From assembly GCA_003552425.1 (NCBI GenBank), contig PUMC01000095.1, positions 1-13,999 on the forward strand: a stretch of DNA of 13,999 bases. The letters run 5' to 3'. This DNA is from Candidatus Acetothermia bacterium. Its GTDB lineage: Bacteria; Bipolaricaulota; Bipolaricaulia; Bipolaricaulales; Bipolaricaulaceae. A program made the position numbers and the translations under genes. Position 1 is the first letter of the stretch, and the number at the start of each line of letters is the position of its first letter. Under the pieces are notes generated by a model. It saw nothing but the letters and a program-made list of their open reading frames with translations. It was not told the origin of the DNA and ran no database searches. This document shows positions 1 to 10,998 of this stretch, in pieces.

Positions 1-595
1 AGTGCTGTGTCGGTTTCGGTTTCAGTTCGCCGGTGGTTGACAGAGCAGGGACATATGTCAGGTGCACGAACGCTGTGTCCTGGCGGGGAAGCTCGTCCCG
101 CAACTGTCGGAGTGCCTCCAGATAGGGCAGCCCTTCGATGTCTCCAACGGTTCCCCCGACCTCAACGATGGTTACCTGCGCCCCAGAGCTCTCCTGCGTG
201 CGACGGATGCGGCGCTTGATCTCGTCGGTGACATGAGGCACGACTTGCACGGTGTGTCCGAGGTAGTCACCGCGCCGCTCAGCCCGGATCACGTTCCAGT
301 ACACCTGCCCCGTGGTGAGGTAGTTGACGGCGGTGAGGTTCTGACCCACGAACCGCTCGTAATGTCCGATGTCCAGGTCGGTCTCCAGACCATCGCACGT
401 GACGAACACCTCTCCGTGCTCGTACGGGTTCATGGTCCCTGCGTCCACGTTGATGTACGGGTCCGCCTTCTGGAGGGTGACGGCCACACCACGCGCGCGT
501 AGCATGCCCCCCAAGGAGGCCGTGACCACCCCCTTGCCCAATCCAGACACTACACCGCCGGTAACGAACACATACTTGCCCAATGTTGTTCGCAT
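1..595 (-). CDS. pyrG: CTP synthase, N-terminal part (cut by window edge)
   Basis: CTP synthase makes CTP from UTP, ATP and glutamine-derived ammonia, the last step of pyrimidine nucleotide synthesis in the cytosol. The 198 complete codons visible read [20 protein letters not shown] at the N-terminus. They hold the synthetase-domain P-loop-like stretch SGLGKG (residues 17-22), the hallmark [20 protein letters not shown] (about 43-62), [12 protein letters not shown] (about 145-156) and KPKPTQHS running off the edge. These motifs are diagnostic for PyrG. The frame is open to base 1, so the amidoligase domain continues and the glutaminase domain lies outside. The start is the ATG at 595-593. No strong SD precedes it (only a GGACGG-like run), which is weak for this window. 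It is divergent from secG with 84 nt between the starts. Confidence 0.97.
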   Translation of the reverse strand, partial: MRTTLGKYVFVTGGVVSGLGKGVVTASLGGMLRARGVAVTLQKADPYINVDAGTMNPYEHGEVFVTCDGLETDLDIGHYERFVGQNLTAVNYLTTGQVYWNVIRAERRGDYLGHTVQVVPHVTDEIKRRIRRTQESSGAQVTIVEVGGTVGDIEGLPYLEALRQLRDELPRQDTAFVHLTYVPALSTTGELKPKPTQH

Positions 596-610
596 TGTAC
601 CGCTGCCGTC

Positions 611-644
611 CAGGGGGACAAAACCCTGTTGGCACATGCTGCCA
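611..644. repeat. Two adjacent short inverted repeats in the pyrG leader / secG -35 region
   Basis: Two dyads lie back to back: CAGGG(N8)CCCTG at 611-628 and TGGCA(N5)TGCCA at 630-644. The second covers the secG -35 hexamer and the start of the predicted pyrG transcript. As RNA, both would fold within the pyrG leader. Neither is followed by a T-run, so neither looks like an intrinsic terminator. They could be an operator or leader structure, or chance. Confidence 0.35.
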
Positions 645-657
645 CCATGAGTATAAT
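629..657 (+). promoter_or_regulatory. secG operon promoter (TTGGCA-N17-TATAAT)
   Basis: A perfect -10 TATAAT (652-657) sits exactly 17 bp downstream of a 5-of-6 -35, TTGGCA (629-634). The predicted start near 664 would give a very short leader of about 16 nt, just long enough to hold the AGGAG SD at 666-670 before the secG ATG at 680. It is the closest match to the sigma70 consensus I found in the window, and probably drives secG-oppD-oppF-rdgB. Confidence 0.75.
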
Positions 658-678
658 GCGCGTCTAGGAGCGTGACAG
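650..678 (-). promoter_or_regulatory. Putative pyrG promoter (CTGTCA-N17-TATACT)
   Basis: On the minus strand a -10 hexamer TATACT (655-650) lies 17 bp from a weak -35 CTGTCA (678-673; 4 of 6 consensus matches). Transcription would start near 643 and leave a leader of about 48 nt before pyrG. The -10 box overlaps the secG -10 on the other strand. The -10 and spacing are good; the -35 is poor. Confidence 0.45.
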
Positions 679-679
679 G

Positions 680-901
680 ATGATGGTGTTCCTACAAGTC
701 GTTTTCTTCTTGGTTTCGCTGGCGCTGATGGGAATAATTCTGCTCCAGATGTCGGAGCACGCAACGCTGGGCGGCGCGTTTGGAGCGGGGATGTCAGGGA
801 CGGTGTTTGGCCGTGACACTTCGAGAGATCCCAAGAAGACCGCCACCGGTGTGTTGGGCGCGGTGTTTCTCGCGTTGGGGTTGCTGCTGGCATTGCTCTA
901 A
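680..901 (+). CDS. secG: Preprotein translocase subunit SecG
   Basis: SecG is the small membrane subunit of the SecYEG protein-export channel and assists SecA-driven translocation. The 73-residue product is of usual SecG length. It has two hydrophobic segments (about residues 3-22 and 56-73) joined by a loop carrying the family pattern ILLQMSEH followed by [14 protein letters not shown]. Two ATGs are in tandem (680 and 683); the first is chosen, with SD AGGAG at 666-670, and the second is equally possible. The stop is TAA at 899-901, 12 nt before oppD, so it is the first gene of a four-gene transcription unit. Its partner secA lies on the other strand about 7 kb away. Confidence 0.93.
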   Translation: MMVFLQVVFFLVSLALMGIILLQMSEHATLGGAFGAGMSGTVFGRDTSRDPKKTATGVLGAVFLALGLLLALL

Positions 902-913
902 GAGAGGAGACCC

Positions 914-1891
914 ATGCCTCTGATCGAACTCCGCGATCTGCGTACGCACTTCTACACGGAAGACGGTGTGGTGAAGGCCGTTGACGGCGTGAACTTCGCC
1001 ATCGAGCCCCAGAGCACGTTGGGCGTGGTGGGGGAGTCCGGCTGCGGAAAGAGCGTGACGGCGTTGACGATCATGGGTCTGGTGCCCATGCCGCCCGGGA
1101 AGATCACCAGCGGCGAGATCAACTTCCAGCGCAACGGCACAGCCATGAACCTGGCAAAGCTCGATCCCAAAGGGAAAAAATACCGCTCGATCCGCGGCAA
1201 AGAGATGGCGATGATCTTCCAGGAACCGATGACGTCACTGAACCCCGTGTTCACCATTGGATACCAGATCATGGAGGCCATCACCCTGCACCAGCGTGTG
1301 TCCAAGCAGGAAGCTAAGAAGAAGGCCACCGAAATGCTGCGCAGGGTGGGCATCCCTCTTCCGGAGCAACGTGTGGATGAGTACCCGCATCAGCTATCGG
1401 GCGGCATGCGCCAGCGGGCGATGATCGCCATGGCGCTGTCCTGCAACCCCGCCCTGCTGATCGCCGACGAGCCCACCACGGCTCTGGACGTCACCATCCA
1501 GGCGCAGGTATTGGACCTGATGCGCGCGCTGCAACAGGAATTCAACACCGCGATCATGTTCATCACCCACAGCCTCGGCGTGGTCGCCGAACTCTGCGAA
1601 GAGGTCGTGGTCATGTACCTGGGGAAGGTGGTCGAGCACGCGCTGGTCCGTCCGTTGTTCCATGACCCCAAACACCCCTACACCCAGGGGCTGTTGAAGT
1701 CGATCCCGTCACTGGCCAGCACGAAGAAACGGCTCGATCCGATCACGCGCGTGGTGCCCGACCCGCTCGACGCACCGCCAGGCTGCCCGTTTAACCCACG
1801 TTGTCCGCACAGGATGGAAGTCTGCCAACAGGAGATGCCTCCACTCAACGAGGTGGGGTCGCAGCACACCGCAGCCTGTTGGCTGTACTGA
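914..1891 (+). CDS. oppD: Oligopeptide/dipeptide ABC transporter ATPase (OppD/DppD type)
   Basis: This is a nucleotide-binding subunit of a peptide- or sugar-type importer of the Opp/Dpp class, acting on the cytoplasmic face of the membrane. The 325-residue protein shows Walker A GESGCGKS (40-47), Q-loop IFQEP (101-105), signature LSGGM (161-165), Walker B LLIADE (181-186), D-loop ALD and H-loop His219. The Opp/Dpp C-terminal extension has cysteines C291, C297, C304 and C322 in the GCPFNPRCP context; in one crystallised DppD these cysteines bind a [4Fe-4S] cluster. The H-loop reads THS where THD is usual. The ATG at 914 has SD GAGGAG. Substrate cannot be told from an ATPase, and no permease or binding protein is encoded here. 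Confidence 0.93.
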   Translation: MPLIELRDLRTHFYTEDGVVKAVDGVNFAIEPQSTLGVVGESGCGKSVTALTIMGLVPMPPGKITSGEINFQRNGTAMNLAKLDPKGKKYRSIRGKEMAMIFQEPMTSLNPVFTIGYQIMEAITLHQRVSKQEAKKKATEMLRRVGIPLPEQRVDEYPHQLSGGMRQRAMIAMALSCNPALLIADEPTTALDVTIQAQVLDLMRALQQEFNTAIMFITHSLGVVAELCEEVVVMYLGKVVEHALVRPLFHDPKHPYTQGLLKSIPSLASTKKRLDPITRVVPDPLDAPPGCPFNPRCPHRMEVCQQEMPPLNEVGSQHTAACWLY

Positions 1892-1904
1892 GCAGGGGGT
1901 GAGG

Positions 1905-2948
1905 ATGCCGACAGAGACGGCGTTGAAACTGAGCGAAGATGTGCTGTTGCAGGTCACGGCACTGAAGAAGTTCTTCCCCGTTCGGAAGGGCGTGTTCCGC
2001 AGGGTCGCCGGCTGGGTGAAGGCTGTGGACGATGTGAGCTTGTTCGTCAAAGACAGCGAAACCCTTGGCCTGGTGGGAGAGTCCGGCTGTGGTAAGACCA
2101 CGTGCGGACGGACGATCCTGCGGTTGATCGAGCCCACGGGGGGTAACGTGCTGTTCCGCGCCAAGCGGTTGGAACGCGTGGTGGACGTGGCCAACCTGTC
2201 CAAGGCGGAGATGAAATCCCTACGGCGCGAGATGCAGATCATCTTCCAGGACCCCTACTCTTCGCTCAACCCCCGCATGACCGTCGGCGACATCGTGGGG
2301 GAGCCATTGATCGTGCACCACGTTTCACGAGGGCGCGAGAAGGAGGACCGTGTGCGCGAGCTGCTGCAGGCCGTCGGCCTGAAGAGCGATCACATGCGCC
2401 GCTACCCGCACGAGTTCTCCGGAGGTCAGCGCCAGCGGATCGGCATCGCCCGGGCGCTGGCCCTGGATCCCCAGTTGATCATCTGCGATGAGCCCGTGTC
2501 GGCGCTCGACGTGTCCATCCAAGCCCAGGTTCTCAACTTGCTGGAGGACCTGCAGGACGAGTTCCAGCTGACCTATCTGTTCATCGCCCACGATCTGTCG
2601 GTGGTCAAGCACATCTCAGATCGGGTGGCGGTGATGTACCTGGGCAAGATCGTCGAGCTGGCGGCCACCGAGGCGATGTACCTCAAGCCGCTGCACCCGT
2701 ATACCGAGGCGCTCTTGTCTGCCGTTCCCGTGCCGGATCCCGACTACGAAGCCGAGCGGATCCTCCTGCAAGGGGACGTGCCCAGCCCGGTCAACCCTCC
2801 CGCAGGGTGCTACTTCCACCCTCGCTGCTCCTACGCCAAGCCCATCTGTTCTGAGCAAGCGCCGGAGTTCCGCGACCTGGGAGACCTGCACTTCGCCGCG
2901 TGTCACTTCGCGGAATCGCTTGAGCTGAAGGGCGTAAAGGCTCAGTGA
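1905..2948 (+). CDS. oppF: Oligopeptide/dipeptide ABC transporter ATPase (OppF/DppF type)
   Basis: This is the second ATPase of an Opp/Dpp-class importer, expected to pair with the preceding OppD as a heterodimer. In the 347-residue protein I see Walker A GESGCGKT (58-65), Q-loop [13 protein letters not shown] (112-124), signature FSGGQ (171-175), Walker B LIICDE (191-196), a normal THD-type H-loop (AHDLSVV) and the C-terminal cysteine set C302, C308, C315, C333. The ATG at 1905 is preferred because the G-rich SD GGGGG (1895-1899) lies 5 nt upstream. An in-frame GTG at 1899 overlaps that SD and is less likely. The gene follows oppD by 13 nt and its TGA overlaps the rdgB GTG start (GTGA), suggesting translational coupling. 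Confidence 0.93.
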   Translation: MPTETALKLSEDVLLQVTALKKFFPVRKGVFRRVAGWVKAVDDVSLFVKDSETLGLVGESGCGKTTCGRTILRLIEPTGGNVLFRAKRLERVVDVANLSKAEMKSLRREMQIIFQDPYSSLNPRMTVGDIVGEPLIVHHVSRGREKEDRVRELLQAVGLKSDHMRRYPHEFSGGQRQRIGIARALALDPQLIICDEPVSALDVSIQAQVLNLLEDLQDEFQLTYLFIAHDLSVVKHISDRVAVMYLGKIVELAATEAMYLKPLHPYTEALLSAVPVPDPDYEAERILLQGDVPSPVNPPAGCYFHPRCSYAKPICSEQAPEFRDLGDLHFAACHFAESLELKGVKAQ

Positions 2949-3547
2949 AGATCCTCCTGGGGACGGGGAACACCGGAAAACTCGAAGAGCTGGTCCGTAT
3001 CCTGGGGTCGATCGAAGGCGTGACGTGGTGCGACCTTCGGCACGTGCCCTTTCCCGCGGTCGAGGAAACCGGAGCTTCCCTCGAAGAGAACGCACGCCTC
3101 AAGGCCACGGAAACACTCCGCTGGTCGAACCTGCCTACGCTGGCCGAGGACTCCGGGCTCGAGGTGGGCGCACTGGGGGGAGCCCCCGGGGTGCGTTCAG
3201 CACGCTATGCCGGGGAAGAACGCGATGATAACGCCAACATCACGCACCTTCTGCGGGAACTCAAGGACATCAAGGACCGAACCGCCAGGTTCCGTGCTGT
3301 GGCTGTCCTGGCGCTCCCCGACGGGCGCACCTTCCACGCGGAGGGCGTCCTCCAGGGGAGGATCACCCATACCCCGCGGGGACACGGCGGTTTTGGTTAC
3401 GATCCCGTGTTCGTGGCAGATGGTGATACGCGAACGCTGGCGGAACTCCCAGCATCGGCGAAGGACCGTATCTCCCACCGTCGCCGCGCACTGGAACAGC
3501 TGATCCCTGTGATCACTGAGCTCGCGCAGCAACGATGCCGCCGTTAG
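2945..3547 (+). CDS. rdgB: XTP/dITP diphosphatase (RdgB/HAM1 family)
   Basis: This enzyme hydrolyses dITP, ITP and XTP to monophosphates, keeping deaminated purines out of DNA and RNA. The 200-residue length is normal. Family motifs are TGNTGKLEE (7-15), EDSGLEV with [13 protein letters not shown] (68-90), GFGYDPVF (149-156) and the substrate-binding [11 protein letters not shown] (173-183). The start is GTG at 2945, overlapping the oppF TGA by 4 nt, with an AAGG SD-like run just upstream. It ends with TAG at 3545-3547. That is useful evidence that amber is a normal stop here, because reading through would add a roughly 85-codon tail antisense to dnaJ. Its stop interlocks with the convergent dnaJ stop. 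Confidence 0.95.
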   Translation: MKILLGTGNTGKLEELVRILGSIEGVTWCDLRHVPFPAVEETGASLEENARLKATETLRWSNLPTLAEDSGLEVGALGGAPGVRSARYAGEERDDNANITHLLRELKDIKDRTARFRAVAVLALPDGRTFHAEGVLQGRITHTPRGHGGFGYDPVFVADGDTRTLAELPASAKDRISHRRRALEQLIPVITELAQQRCRR

Positions 3548-4662
3548 CCCCGCTGCAATTCGTTGGCCTCCGGGAGCGAGTCGGTGAAATCCTTCAGAAG
3601 TTCGCGTTGCCGTCGCTTCAACCGCTTGGGAACCACGACCCGGAGACCCACAAGCAGGTCACCACGACGTCGCCCCTGTGGCATTCCGCGACCCGATAAC
3701 CGCAGTGTCTCCCCGGGTGTCGTGCCTGCAGGGATCGTGAGTTCCTCATCCCCGTCCAGCGTTGGCACGCGGATCTTGTCCCCTAGAACCAGCTGCCCGT
3801 AATGTACGGGGACCTCGACAAGCAGCTCAGCCCCGTGCCGTTGGAACACAGGATGGGGTTCGAGTTCGACCCGGATGACGAGGTCTCCGGGAGGTCCGCC
3901 GGCACGACCGGCATTGCCTTCTCCACGCAGGCGCAATCGCGCGCCGTCCTCGATGCCCGGGGGGATCTCCACACTGAGCTCACTGCGCTCCCGAATCCGC
4001 CCCTCACTTCGACACTTGCCACAGGGTCGTTCCACAACCTCGCCGAGCCCTTGGCACTCCGGGCACTCGCGCACGTTGACAAAGGACCCCAGCATGCTGC
4101 TCTGCCGGAACTGCACCCTACCCGCTCCTTGGCAGGTAGGGCAATCCTTGGTCTGGCTTCCCGGTTCCGCACCGCCCCCACCACAGGTTGTGCAGGTGAC
4201 ATAACGAGGCACCGTGGCCTTGACACGCGTCCCGAAGGCCGCGTCTTCAAGGCTGATCCGGATTCTGTACTCAAGGTCTTCGCCGGGTCGGGCACGACCC
4301 GTCCGCGTTCTGCTGCGACGGCTTCTGCCGTCGGAGAAGAACAGGTTGAAGATGTCCTCAAACGCCGATGGACCGAAGAACTCGGCGAACGTCTCCCGCG
4401 CCCGCCGAAAATCCGTGGGTCCGAAGTCGAACCCCTGGGCCGGCCCTGCATGCCCGAAACGGTCGTATTGCGCTCGCTTGTCCGGATCAGAGAGCACCTC
4501 GTACGCCTCGGCGATCTCCCGGAACCGCCGCTCAGCCTCGGCCTTGTCCCCCTTAAACGCGTCAGGGTGATAGCGCCGGGCCAAGCGGCGGTACGCGCGC
4601 TTGATCTCCTCAGGCGTAGCCTCTCGGGCCAGTCCTAGGATCTCGTAGTAGTCCTTCGCCAC
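3544..4662 (-). CDS. dnaJ: Chaperone DnaJ (Hsp40, type I)
   Basis: DnaJ delivers unfolded clients to DnaK and triggers its ATPase. The 372-residue protein has a J-domain with the HPD triad at 32-34, a short glycine-poor G/F region (about 70-110), and a zinc region with four C-X2-C pairs: C157/C160, C174/C177, C200/C203 and C214/C217. It ends in the beta-barrel client-binding domains (GDLVIRVELEPHPVFQRHG, VPTLDGDEELTIPAG). The fourth zinc repeat reads CGKCRSEG, with Ser in place of the usual Gly. The start is GTG at 4662; SD AAGGAG is contributed by the last codons of dnaK, 7 nt upstream. It is the last gene of the heat-shock operon. Its TAA overlaps the rdgB TAG in antisense. Confidence 0.97.
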   Translation of the reverse strand: MAKDYYEILGLAREATPEEIKRAYRRLARRYHPDAFKGDKAEAERRFREIAEAYEVLSDPDKRAQYDRFGHAGPAQGFDFGPTDFRRARETFAEFFGPSAFEDIFNLFFSDGRSRRSRTRTGRARPGEDLEYRIRISLEDAAFGTRVKATVPRYVTCTTCGGGGAEPGSQTKDCPTCQGAGRVQFRQSSMLGSFVNVRECPECQGLGEVVERPCGKCRSEGRIRERSELSVEIPPGIEDGARLRLRGEGNAGRAGGPPGDLVIRVELEPHPVFQRHGAELLVEVPVHYGQLVLGDKIRVPTLDGDEELTIPAGTTPGETLRLSGRGMPQGRRRGDLLVGLRVVVPKRLKRRQRELLKDFTDSLPEANELQRG

Positions 4663-4669
4663 CGATCAT

Positions 4670-6514
<1,845 letters not shown>

Positions 6515-6803
6515 GATCTTCACCTCCTTTGGGTCCGAGGCTGGCCTTGACCTTGGCCGGGCGCAACACCCGGTCTCCTCTGCACCAACCTCGTTCAAAC
6601 TCTTCCAGAATCGTGTCACGTTCTTCAGGCGCCTCGGTCACGATGAGCACCTCGTGATACGCGGGGTCGAACTTCGTTCCCTTGGCGCTGAACGCGCGAC
6701 ATCCCTTTCGCTCCAGTACCTCTGCAAACTGCGCAAAGATTCGTTCACTTCCTTCGACAAAGGCTTCTACATCCTCCGCTCTCCGGAAGGCACGAAACGC
6801 GGC

Positions 6804-6806
6804 CTA
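6804..6806 (-). other. In-frame amber (TAG) at grpE codon 76
   Basis: The minus strand reads GAC TCG ATG TAG GCC GCG, and GrpE homology continues on both sides without a frame change. A Glu codon (GAG) is expected here, so one G-to-T change (C-to-A on the plus strand) would explain it. Fourteen nt downstream is a possible 6-bp stem CTTCCG/CGGAGG (6789-6784 with 6778-6773) with a 5-nt loop; it includes one G-U pair and may be chance. Confidence 0.9.
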
Positions 6807-7027
6807 CATCGAGTCGTATACGGGCAGGAAATCGAGGATCTCCTGGTCGGATACCCTTCGGGCCAAGGTTTCCATGTCCCTGCCAACTTGCTTGCGGTAG
6901 TTGTCCAGATCCGCCCGCAAGCGCAGCATCCGCTCGCGTAACTCCTCGATCTCCGTGTCCTTCGCCGCCAACTGCACTTGGAGTTCCTCCTCCGGAGGCG
7001 CCTCCTGGGGCTGGCGTTCGTTGTCTG

Positions 7028-8068
7028 TCATCGCTCCACCTCCTGTATTCGGTTAGAGAACACCAGGATGGCGTCCAATCTTCCGGCTACATACCGCAAA
7101 GCCGAGAACGCGCGGGCGTAGTCAAGCCACAACGGGCCGATCACCCCGAGCAGTCCTCCCTCGTTGAAATAGGGCACCGTGACCATGCTGAACTCGGACA
7201 GTTCGTTCACCCTCGCATCGCCAACGTGTACCGCAAGTCCACTTCTACCATGTCGCATGCGTTCAAGGTTGACGGCGAACCCGCGCTCGTCCTCCAACAC
7301 ACGCAGGAGCCCGGCAACCCGCTCCAAGACCTGTTCGGCCCGTTGATGCCGCAGCGCCGCCAGCACTTGGGTCAGACCCTCGGTATAGAGGCGACGCCGC
7401 AGTTCCTCCCCAGCAAGTCCCTTGAGCAAGTCCACCGCTGCGGAGACGGTCGGATCGTGCCATCCCTCCAGGTCCATCACTCCCAACCTGGAGAGTTCGT
7501 CCAGGCGAAGGCCCTGCAGCCTTCCAGCCAGGATGCGTTCCACACGGTCGACCTCATCCTCGGTCATGTCGCGCTCCAGCTCCAACACACGGGACTCCAC
7601 AACACCAAGCTCGGAGAGCGCCACAACGAGCACGGCATACGGACCCAGACGTCGCATGACCAAGCCCGCAAGCCGCAGGCTTTCCACCGGGGGCGCAAGC
7701 ACAAACCCCAACTGCCCCGTCATCGACGCAAGCAACAACGCCGTCCGCCGCAAGAGCTCCGGCAGTTGCTGCGGTGTGATATCGGGGGGCTCAGCGGGCA
7801 GCCGCTCCGGCCGTTCTTGGATCTCCGCCAGCTCCAACAGCCACTCGGCGAAGAAGCGGAAACCGGCCTTGGTGGGGACCCTACCCGCTGACGGATACGG
7901 CTTGTACAGGTAACCGCCCCGTTCCAGCGCAGCCAGTTCGTTGCGAACTGTGGCCGAGCTGAACGTGTGACCGTACTCCTCAAGCAGTGCCCGTGAGGAG
8001 ATCGGCTGCAGCGTTCGGATGTACTGGTCCACCACTTCTTTAAGGAGCAACTCCCGTCGCCCTCTCAT
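7028..8068 (-). CDS. hrcA: Heat-inducible transcription repressor HrcA
   Basis: HrcA is a dimeric repressor that binds the CIRCE operator and shuts down the dnaK operon; in other bacteria its folding depends on GroEL. The 346-residue protein has the N-terminal winged-helix region with SSATVRNELAALERGGYL (about 37-54) and the family hallmark PSAGRVPTKAGFRFF. It ends with GGLLGVIGPLWLDYARAFSA (in the last 50 residues), matching the conserved GVIGP-x-x-x-DY motif. Length is normal. The start ATG at 8068 directly abuts the CIRCE element, and its SD (GGGGTGAT on the minus strand) lies inside the operator. Its TGA overlaps the grpE ATG. As first gene of the operon it represses itself. Confidence 0.96.
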   Translation of the reverse strand: MRGRRELLLKEVVDQYIRTLQPISSRALLEEYGHTFSSATVRNELAALERGGYLYKPYPSAGRVPTKAGFRFFAEWLLELAEIQERPERLPAEPPDITPQQLPELLRRTALLLASMTGQLGFVLAPPVESLRLAGLVMRRLGPYAVLVVALSELGVVESRVLELERDMTEDEVDRVERILAGRLQGLRLDELSRLGVMDLEGWHDPTVSAAVDLLKGLAGEELRRRLYTEGLTQVLAALRHQRAEQVLERVAGLLRVLEDERGFAVNLERMRHGRSGLAVHVGDARVNELSEFSMVTVPYFNEGGLLGVIGPLWLDYARAFSALRYVAGRLDAILVFSNRIQEVER

Positions 8069-8095
8069 TTAGCAATCACCCCAGTGCTTTGCTAA
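8069..8095 (-). promoter_or_regulatory. CIRCE operator (HrcA binding site)
   Basis: A 27-bp dyad, TTAGCAATC-N9-CTTTGCTAA on the plus strand. The outer six bases of each arm (TTAGCA at 8069-8074 and TGCTAA at 8090-8095) are perfect inverted repeats separated by exactly 15 bp, the spacing of canonical TTAGCACTC-N9-GAGTGCTAA. The inner three bases of both arms deviate. It covers the predicted transcription start and the hrcA SD and ends at the base before the ATG. Bound HrcA would block both initiation and, as RNA structure, possibly translation. Confidence 0.92.
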
Positions 8096-8098
8096 TGA

Positions 8099-8127
8099 AT
8101 GATAGGGACACCGCTGCCCAACGTCAA
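8099..8127 (-). promoter_or_regulatory. hrcA operon promoter (TTGACG-N17-TATCAT)
   Basis: On the minus strand, -35 TTGACG (8127-8122; 5 of 6) and -10 TATCAT (8104-8099; 5 of 6) are separated by exactly 17 bp. The predicted start near 8092 lies within the CIRCE element, giving a leader of about 24 nt. The promoter lies wholly in the 85-bp gap between secA and hrcA. No intrinsic terminator is seen after secA, so some secA transcripts may also read into the operon. Confidence 0.82.
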
Positions 8128-8153
8128 GGCAGACGCACGAAAAGGGGGTTCGC

Positions 8154-10934
<2,781 letters not shown>

Positions 10935-10942
10935 GGGGAAAC

Positions 10943-10971
10943 ACTATACGAAGGGGTCCGCAGCCTCGCAA
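10943..10971 (-). promoter_or_regulatory. secA promoter placed for a leaderless or near-leaderless mRNA
   Basis: On the minus strand, -35 TTGCGA (10971-10966; 4 of 6) and -10 TATAGT (10948-10943; 5 of 6) are 17 bp apart. Only 8 nt separate the -10 box from the secA ATG at 10934, so transcription would begin within about 0-3 nt of the A of the ATG. This fits the absence of any SD. Confidence 0.6.
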
Positions 10972-10998
10972 CCACAGTCCAACGAACGTTCCATCCTC

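Noticed and set aside
1..502. Plus-strand open frames over the left edge (starting at 7 and 62)
   Set aside because: They are antisense to clear CTP synthase sequence and have no recognisable content.
3802..4638. A 278-codon plus-strand frame antisense to dnaJ
   Set aside because: dnaJ on the minus strand has intact J-domain and zinc motifs. The antisense frame has no family features.
6515..6619. N-terminal extension of DnaK to an upstream start at 6619
   Set aside because: The extra 35 residues resemble no DnaK N-terminus and are out-of-frame grpE sequence. The ATG at 6514 has a near-perfect SD.
6804..6806. Selenocysteine-type recoding
   Set aside because: The codon is TAG, not TGA, and GrpE has no conserved Cys/Sec at this position.
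8128..8153. Intrinsic terminator after secA
   Set aside because: The only pairing seen is a 4-bp CGAA/TTCG stem without a convincing following T-run.
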